64,000 nucleotides of DNA from positions 124,001 through 188,000 of the forward strand of contig NZ_JAHQZT010000004.1 in assembly GCF_019061305.1 (NCBI RefSeq). The letters run 5' to 3'. Shown here in pieces: positions 59,078 through 64,000 of this stretch. The notes below the pieces were generated by a model that was not told the DNA's origin, searched no databases, and worked only from the letters and a program-made list of their open reading frames with translations. Each line of letters opens with the position of its first letter. The first letter of the stretch is position 1. Both the position numbers and the translations under genes were made by a program. Source of the DNA: Marinobacterium weihaiense (GTDB lineage Bacteria; Pseudomonadota; Gammaproteobacteria; Pseudomonadales; Balneatricaceae).

Positions 59078-59620
59078 TTACTTTTTACCTTTCTTCGGTT
59101 TTAACTGCGCAATCCAGCTCGGGTCCAGTGATGTCTGCTCGGGCGCTATGCCTTGGGCCTCCAGTCTGGGCAGCAGTGCCCGGCTGTCGGCCTGCAGGTC
59201 GCTCAACTCGCTCTGGTTGTTTTCCAGGCGATACATCTGCTCCAGTCCCAGGTGATAGAAGCGCATCACCCGCAGGGCGGTGGGGTTGTCCTGTTCGACA
59301 CCTGCTTGGACCGCGTGCAGAATATTGGTCACGCTCATCAGGTTGCGCTTGAGCTGCCAGCCATAGCGCGCCGATTCCATCCAGGGCTGGTGCCAGTAGT
59401 ACCCCTTGAACACCGCCGTGGTGGCGAGAACCCCGGCGATCACGCCAGCCAGGTTCCAGATGAAATTGCCGCCCTCGGGACTGCCGAAGAGGCGAACGCT
59501 CAGTGTCGCCAGCGCCATGCCCAGCACGGCAAAGGTGAGCATCAGGACCAGGTTGCTCTTGCGGGTATCGCGGCGATACTGTTCGGGGTCACGGGGCTCA
59601 AGGGTGAAAATGTCCGACAT
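59078..59620 (-). CDS. DUF3087-like small membrane protein
   Basis: 180 residues: a charged N-terminus (DIFTLEPRDPEQYRRDTRKS), two membrane helices (LVLMLTFAVLGMALATLSVR and FIWNLAGVIAGVLATTAVFK), then a cytosolic helical domain with MRFYHLGLEQMYRLENNQSE and a Lys-rich end (LKPKKGKK). This pattern resembles the DUF3087 family as I remember it; the name is a moderate-confidence match. ATG 59620 begins the conserved part. It lies between convergent pirin and divergent deaminase genes; function unknown. Confidence 0.72.
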   Translation of the reverse strand: MSDIFTLEPRDPEQYRRDTRKSNLVLMLTFAVLGMALATLSVRLFGSPEGGNFIWNLAGVIAGVLATTAVFKGYYWHQPWMESARYGWQLKRNLMSVTNILHAVQAGVEQDNPTALRVMRFYHLGLEQMYRLENNQSELSDLQADSRALLPRLEAQGIAPEQTSLDPSWIAQLKPKKGKK

Positions 59621-59744
59621 GCCGGTCTCTCGTTGGTGAAATGAGGCCGAGACTAGCAGTAATCCGGCAACAGGCAAACCCGGTACAGTCGCTGAGCGTA
59701 TACACTGAACACAGACGTGCATTACCGTTGAACAGGAGAGAAGC

Positions 59745-60230
59745 ATGTGGCCTGAATCCGATATGAAACACCTGCACCGTGCCGTCGAGCTGGCCGAAGA
59801 GGCGTTGAACGCCGGCGATGCTCCCTTCGGCTCGGTACTGGTGGATGCCGCCGGTCAGGTACTGGCGGAAGACCGCAATCGCATAGTGTCCAGCGGCGAC
59901 AACACCCGCCACCCCGAGTTTGAACTGGCCCGCTGGGCGGCGGAGCACCTGACGCCCGAGCAGCGGGCCGTGTCCACCCTGTACACCTCGGGGGAACACT
60001 GCCCCATGTGCGCCGCTGCCCACGGCTGGGTCGGGCTGGGCCGCATTGTGTTCGTCAGTTCGTCCCGGCAGCTGGGGCGTTGGCTGAGTGAAATGAACGT
60101 GGCACCGCCGCCGATCAACACCCTGTCGATTCGCGAGATCGTGCCGCACATTGCCGTGGAAGGCCCGGTGCCTGAATTGGTGGATCAGGTGCGCGCGCTG
60201 CACCGCCGTCACCATGCGCCGACCGCCTGA
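59745..60230 (+). CDS. Nucleoside/base deaminase (CMP/dCMP deaminase superfamily)
   Basis: 161 residues, zinc-dependent. The catalytic H-x-E is in NTRHPEFELARW (HPE) and the zinc cysteines in TSGEHCPMCAAAHGW (CPMC). AEEALNAGDAPFGSVLVDAA is typical of guanine deaminase or TadA-like members. Base usage and AGGAGAG before ATG 59745 are normal. tRNA-specific TadA is less likely because the flanking motifs differ; the base or nucleoside substrate is not determined. A hairpin (60222-60238) includes the stop codon. Confidence 0.86.
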   Translation: MWPESDMKHLHRAVELAEEALNAGDAPFGSVLVDAAGQVLAEDRNRIVSSGDNTRHPEFELARWAAEHLTPEQRAVSTLYTSGEHCPMCAAAHGWVGLGRIVFVSSSRQLGRWLSEMNVAPPPINTLSIREIVPHIAVEGPVPELVDQVRALHRRHHAPTA

Positions 60231-60238
60231 CAGGCGGT
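60222..60238 (+). repeat. Hairpin across the deaminase stop codon
   Basis: ACCGCCT (60222-60228), loop GAC, AGGCGGT (60232-60238). The TGA stop at 60228-60230 lies at the top of the stem. No T tract, so a terminator role is doubtful. Confidence 0.4.
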
Positions 60239-60277
60239 AATACTGGCCGCTGCTACTGCGGAGGAGGAAGGAGGCCG

Positions 60278-60682
60278 ATGCTGGTCACCATTGCCCGTTA
60301 CACCTATCCCTATGAGGCGCAGATCGCCCGTGCCCTGCTCGACAGCGAGGGAATCCGAGCCTTTGTGGCGGATGAGCAGACCATCAACATGCAGTGGCTG
60401 TACTCCGATGCTCTGGGCGGCGTGCGCCTGCAGGTTGCGGCCGAGGATGTCGAGCGGGCGTGTCAGCTGCTGGCCGAAGACCGAGAAGCGCCGCTGCTGG
60501 AGCAGGAGGGGGAGGATCGGCCCGCCTGCCCGGTATGCGGCAGCCGCAACACCGCGCATCACCTGATCGGGCGGCGCTGGGCCTTTCTGATGTTCCTGGC
60601 TATCGACTTTCCGCTGTTCCGGGTGCGGGACGGCCTCCGCTGTCATGCCTGTGGGGCGATTACCGAACGACCCCGGCACTGA
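60278..60682 (+). CDS. DUF2007-type protein with zinc ribbon
   Basis: 134 residues. The N-terminal ~70 (ARYTYPYEAQIARALLDSEG, then LGGVRLQVAAEDVERACQLL) match the small ferredoxin-like DUF2007 domain also called putative signal-transducing protein. The C-terminal part has CPVCGS and CHACGA, four Cys in CxxC pairs forming a likely zinc ribbon, with a hydrophobic stretch (FLMFLAIDFPLFRV) between them. AGGAGG lies 4 bases before ATG 60278. Function not known. Confidence 0.8.
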   Translation: MLVTIARYTYPYEAQIARALLDSEGIRAFVADEQTINMQWLYSDALGGVRLQVAAEDVERACQLLAEDREAPLLEQEGEDRPACPVCGSRNTAHHLIGRRWAFLMFLAIDFPLFRVRDGLRCHACGAITERPRH

Positions 60683-60853
60683 TGCTTCACTGCAACCCCG
60701 CGCCGATGTGTGGCATAATCAATGTTTGAATATCGCTCGCCGGGGATGCCTTCATCACCGGCCCTGCCTTCATGTTTTCGTGTTCATGCCCCTGAAACGC
60801 CCGTCGATGATCTGCGGCCTGAACCCTCATTTTGACCAAGCGAGACCATTCCA

Positions 60854-62440
60854 TTGCTGACCACTGCAAATATCACCATGCAGTTTGGCGCCAAGCCACT
60901 GTTTGAAAACATCTCCGTTAAATTCGGCGACGGCAACCGTTATGGCCTGATCGGCGCCAACGGCTGCGGCAAGTCCACCTTCATGAAGATCCTCGGCGGT
61001 GATTTGGAGCCGTCTTCCGGTAACGTGTCCAAGGACCCGAATGAGCGTCTGGGCAAGTTGCGCCAGGATCAGTTCGCCTACGAGGAGTTCACCGTGGTGG
61101 ATACCGTGATCATGGGCCACGAGGAGCTGTGGGCGATCAAGTCCGAGCGTGATGCCATCTACGCCAAGGCGGAAATGACCGAAGAGGACGGTATCCGCGC
61201 CGGTGAACTGGAAGCTGAATTTGCCGAAATGGACGGCTATACCGCCGAATCCCGCGCCGGTGAACTGCTGCTGGGTCTGGAAATTCCGGTGGAGCAGCAC
61301 TTCGGTCTGATGAGCGAAGTGGCACCGGGCTGGAAGCTGCGCGTGCTGCTGGCGCAGGCGCTGTTCTCCGACCCGGATATCCTGCTGCTGGACGAGCCGA
61401 CCAACAACCTGGATATCAACACCATCCGCTGGCTGGAAGGCGTGCTCAACCAGCGCAACTGCACCATGATCATCATCTCGCATGACCGTCACTTCCTGAA
61501 CAGTGTCTGCACCCATATGGCCGACATCGACTACGGTACGCTGAAGGTCTATCCGGGTACCTACGACGATTACATGCTGGCGTCCACCCAGGCCCGGGAG
61601 CGCATGCAGGCCGACAACGCCAAGAAGAAGGCCCAGATCGCCGATCTCAAGGCGTTCGTCAGCCGTTTCTCCGCTAACGCCTCCAAATCGCGCCAGGCGA
61701 CCTCGCGTTTGAAGCAGATCGACAAGATCCAGCTGGACGAGATCAAACCCTCCAGCCGTCAGAACCCGTTCATCCGCTTCGAGCAGGCGAAGAAGCTGCA
61801 CCGTACCGCGCTGGAAGTGGAAGGCCTGGCCAAGTCGTTCGACGAGGAACTGTTCTCCGGTCTTAATCTGCAGGTGAACGTAGGTGAGCGCATCGCCATC
61901 ATCGGCCCCAACGGCATCGGCAAGTCGACCCTGCTGAAATGTCTGGTCGGCGACCTGGAACCCAATGCCGGCACGGTGAAGTGGTCTGAAAACGCCGAGA
62001 TCGGCTACTACGCCCAGGATCATGCCCATGAATTCGAAGAGGACAAGAACCTCTACGACTGGATGAGTCAGTGGGGCAAGGAAGGCGACGACGAGCAGGT
62101 GATTCGCGGCACTCTGGGCCGTATGCTGTTCTCGCATAAGGAGATCGACAAGTCGGTGAAGGTGATCTCCGGGGGCGAGCAGGGCCGCATGCTGTTCGGC
62201 AAGCTGATTCTGCAGCAGCCCAACATCATGCTGCTGGACGAGCCTACCAACCACCTGGATATGGAATCGATCGAGTCGCTCAACATGGCGCTGGAAAACT
62301 ACCCGGGCACGCTGCTGTTTGTCAGCCATGACCGCGAGTTTGTCTCCTCGCTGGCGACCCGCATCATCGAGCTGACGCCGACCGGCATCGTCGATTTCCA
62401 CGGCGACTACGAAGAGTACCTGCGCTCCCAGGCGCAGTAA
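60854..62440 (+). CDS. ybiT: ABC-F family ATPase, YbiT type
   Basis: A 528-residue soluble protein with two nucleotide-binding domains and no membrane part. Walker A sites are GANGCGKST and GPNGIGKST, and Walker B/D-loops are [11 protein letters not shown] and [11 protein letters not shown]. The first signature is degenerate ([17 protein letters not shown]), as in E. coli YbiT, while the second is normal (SGGEQGRML). A P-site tRNA-interaction linker lies between (about 245-320). ABC-F proteins bind ribosomes and ease stalls or antibiotic stress. Start is TTG 60854, with a poor ribosome site. Confidence 0.93.
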   Translation: MLTTANITMQFGAKPLFENISVKFGDGNRYGLIGANGCGKSTFMKILGGDLEPSSGNVSKDPNERLGKLRQDQFAYEEFTVVDTVIMGHEELWAIKSERDAIYAKAEMTEEDGIRAGELEAEFAEMDGYTAESRAGELLLGLEIPVEQHFGLMSEVAPGWKLRVLLAQALFSDPDILLLDEPTNNLDINTIRWLEGVLNQRNCTMIIISHDRHFLNSVCTHMADIDYGTLKVYPGTYDDYMLASTQARERMQADNAKKKAQIADLKAFVSRFSANASKSRQATSRLKQIDKIQLDEIKPSSRQNPFIRFEQAKKLHRTALEVEGLAKSFDEELFSGLNLQVNVGERIAIIGPNGIGKSTLLKCLVGDLEPNAGTVKWSENAEIGYYAQDHAHEFEEDKNLYDWMSQWGKEGDDEQVIRGTLGRMLFSHKEIDKSVKVISGGEQGRMLFGKLILQQPNIMLLDEPTNHLDMESIESLNMALENYPGTLLFVSHDREFVSSLATRIIELTPTGIVDFHGDYEEYLRSQAQ

Positions 62441-62448
62441 CGACTGCG

Positions 62449-62475
62449 GCCGGCACGGAGCGCCTTCCTGCCGGC
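62449..62475. repeat. Inverted repeat after the ABC-F gene
   Basis: GCCGGCA (62449-62455) and TGCCGGC (62469-62475), loop of 13 bases, just after the ABC-F stop. A stem without T tract; possible rho-associated or processing site. Confidence 0.4.
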
Positions 62476-62576
62476 CTGCGCGCACTGTCGTGCCGGTGGG
62501 CGGCTTGCCAACCGGCCGGTCCCGTTGCAGACTAGATCGGTTGTTTCGAGGACTCACGACAAGGGAATGCGCAGTC

Positions 62577-63416
62577 ATGTTTCAGAAAAAATCCTCCTTC
62601 CTGGGCAGTGCCTTCGGGCTGATACTGATCGGCGTGGTCAGTCTGTTCTCGCTCAGTGCCTGTACCAACCCCAGTACCCCTGCCGGTCATGAAGGCTATG
62701 TATTTGAAAAGCCTAGATTCTTTGGCGCTGGTGGCTACAAGGATACGCTCCGTGGACCGGCCAACTATGGCTTTTCACTGTGGCGTAACCAGGTGTTGAA
62801 CATCGACATGCAGCCCAACACCTATACCGAAACCTTCCGCATCCTGGCCCGCGACGACCTCAATATCCACTTCAATTTCCACGCCATCCTGTCCGTGCGC
62901 GAGGGTAGCGTGCGCCAGGTGGTGGAGCAGTACGGCGGTGAAAACTGGTATCCGCGTTATGTGCGCGAAACCTTCCGTACCTATGTGCGCGATGCCGTGC
63001 AGCAGTACGATAGCCGGGATCTGAAAACCCAGCGCGAGAACATCGCCATCGAGGTGTCCGAGAAGTTGCGCGCCTACCTGGCCGATACGCCCTTCAGCCT
63101 GACCAAGGTGGTGATCGGCAATATCAACTATCCCGAGATCGTGGCCACGGCGGTGGAGAAGCGGCTGGCGGCCCAGCAGCTGCTGTCGGAAAAAGAGACC
63201 CAGAAGGCCATCGCCCGCAAGGATGCCGAAATCCGCATCGAAGAGGCCAAGGGGATTGCCGAAGCGCAGCGCATCATCAATGCCACCCTGACTGCCAACT
63301 ACCTGCAGCACGAGGCGATCAACGCCCAGCTGAAAATGGCTGAATCCCCCAATCACACCACGGTGTACATCCCGGTGGGCACCAATGGTATTCCGCTGGT
63401 CAAGGAGTCACGCTAA
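62577..63416 (+). CDS. SPFH/prohibitin-domain lipoprotein
   Basis: 279 residues. An N-terminal signal ends in a lipobox-like SLFSLSACTNPS (Cys29), so the protein may be lipid-anchored rather than a transmembrane type. The SPFH/Band-7 domain includes LNIDMQPNTYTETFRILARD, NIHFNFHAILSVREGS, FRTYVRDAVQQYDSRDLKTQ and a C-terminal coiled coil (AIARKDAEIRIEEAKGIAEA). Related proteins (HflK/HflC, prohibitins) form large rings that control proteases. ATG 62577 is preferred over longer readings. The next gene is another SPFH-type gene after 47 bases. Confidence 0.85.
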   Translation: MFQKKSSFLGSAFGLILIGVVSLFSLSACTNPSTPAGHEGYVFEKPRFFGAGGYKDTLRGPANYGFSLWRNQVLNIDMQPNTYTETFRILARDDLNIHFNFHAILSVREGSVRQVVEQYGGENWYPRYVRETFRTYVRDAVQQYDSRDLKTQRENIAIEVSEKLRAYLADTPFSLTKVVIGNINYPEIVATAVEKRLAAQQLLSEKETQKAIARKDAEIRIEEAKGIAEAQRIINATLTANYLQHEAINAQLKMAESPNHTTVYIPVGTNGIPLVKESR

Positions 63417-63463
63417 GTCAGCGCCCCTTGCCCGTTAACCCTTGCATACAAGGAACCCGCTCC

Positions 63464-64000
63464 ATGGATGATCACACTCCAACACAGCGTCTTTCGTTCA
63501 AGAAGGGCAAGTTCATCGCCGGCGGCGTTGTCGCCCTGGTGCTGATGTACGTGCTGTCACAATCCTTTTTCTATGCCGAGCCCGGCTACATCTACCACGT
63601 GCGCACGGTGACCGGTAACGAAGCCGTGGTGACCGAGATCGGTTACAAGTTCTACCCGTTCGGGCGCTACAACTCCTGGAAGCGGGCCATGACCGTTCAG
63701 GCGGTGTCGGGCTCCAGCCAGGATGCCATTACCTCGGAAAAGGATTCCAACAACGCCTCGGCCAGCCTGCCACCGCTGAGCATCATGTTCCTGGATCAGG
63801 TGGATGCCCATGCCCAGGCAACGGTGCGTTTTTCCATCCCCTCCGATGAAGAGTCCTTTCTAAAACTGGCCCATGAATACCGTTCGCCGGAGAACCTGCT
63901 GCGCACGGCGCTGCTGCCGGTGTTCAAGGAAACCCTGCAGGCCAACGCATCGCTGATGACGGCGGAAGAGTACTACGCCGGTGGCCGTACCGAGTTCAAC
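63464..64000 (+). CDS. Second SPFH-domain protein (3' end beyond window)
   Basis: 179 codons are visible to the window edge. A short cytosolic start (DDHTPTQRLSFKKGKF) precedes one membrane helix (IAGGVVALVLMYVLSQSFFY), then a periplasmic Band-7-like domain (TGNEAVVTEIGYKFYPFGRY, SIMFLDQVDAHAQATVRFSI, YRSPENLLRTALLPVFKETL). AAGGA lies 9 bases before ATG 63464. It follows the lipoprotein SPFH gene and probably forms a complex with it, in the manner of HflK and HflC (inference). Confidence 0.8.
   Translation, partial: MDDHTPTQRLSFKKGKFIAGGVVALVLMYVLSQSFFYAEPGYIYHVRTVTGNEAVVTEIGYKFYPFGRYNSWKRAMTVQAVSGSSQDAITSEKDSNNASASLPPLSIMFLDQVDAHAQATVRFSIPSDEESFLKLAHEYRSPENLLRTALLPVFKETLQANASLMTAEEYYAGGRTEFN

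Overview
The window is a GC-rich chromosomal segment from a free-living, probably marine or halotolerant gammaproteobacterium (inference). Supporting signs are a hydroxyectoine-forming EctD, a Pseudomonas-type DapD with the dapC-arsC-like-dapD order, GreB, RlmA, ZntB, a methyl-accepting chemotaxis protein, two c-di-GMP enzymes and two RND efflux systems. No prophage, insertion sequence, integrase or CRISPR array was seen, and most of the content looks like core genome. Both window ends cut a gene.

Layout. 1-8 kb: end of a dihydroorotate dehydrogenase-like gene, orphan ectD, a diguanylate cyclase, an RpiR-type regulator divergent from a PLP aminotransferase, and a chemoreceptor. 8-14.5 kb (minus strand): aconitase AcnA, a Lon-like protease and an MgtC/DUF4010 membrane protein. 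14.5-18.4 kb (plus): an unfamiliar three-gene cassette made of a linker-rich protein, a roadblock/LC7-like protein, and a fusion of a kinase-like domain to a metallophosphoesterase, with an intrinsic terminator just before the third gene. 18.4-27.5 kb: acetyl-CoA hydrolase/CoA-transferase, DEAD-box helicase, peroxiredoxin-glutaredoxin fusion with an OxyR-like palindrome upstream, NlpC/P60 lipoprotein, and a solute-binding lipoprotein overlapping a PAS-GGDEF-EAL protein. 27.5-28 kb: a tRNA cluster (Ser-UGA, Asn-GUU, two identical Lys-UUU) behind a strong sigma-70-type promoter.

28-42 kb: greB, a DMT exporter, then a long minus-strand run read from about 42.2 kb downward: RND adaptor, RND pump, fumC (overlapping the pump gene), dapC, arsC-like, dapD, terminator, dapE, rlmA, two small ORFs, zntB. 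42-47 kb: P-loop glycerate-kinase-like gene, a lipoprotein, pdxH, small proteins including a 46-residue membrane peptide, and PBP4-type dacB. 47-53.5 kb: a DnaJ-related protein and a complete tripartite efflux operon (outer membrane factor, adaptor, RND pump) with 4-base overlaps. 53.6-64 kb: DUF2339 membrane protein, a second DnaJ-related protein lacking the J domain, a secreted protein, ArfB, pirin, a DUF3087-like protein, a nucleoside deaminase, a DUF2007 zinc-ribbon protein, a YbiT-type ABC-F ATPase and two consecutive SPFH-domain genes.

The strongest candidates for undescribed biology are the 14.8-18.3 kb roadblock / kinase-like / phosphoesterase cassette and the coupled binding-protein / GGDEF-EAL pair at 23.8-27.5 kb. 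All function calls come from reading motifs and family resemblance by eye; no database search was possible.
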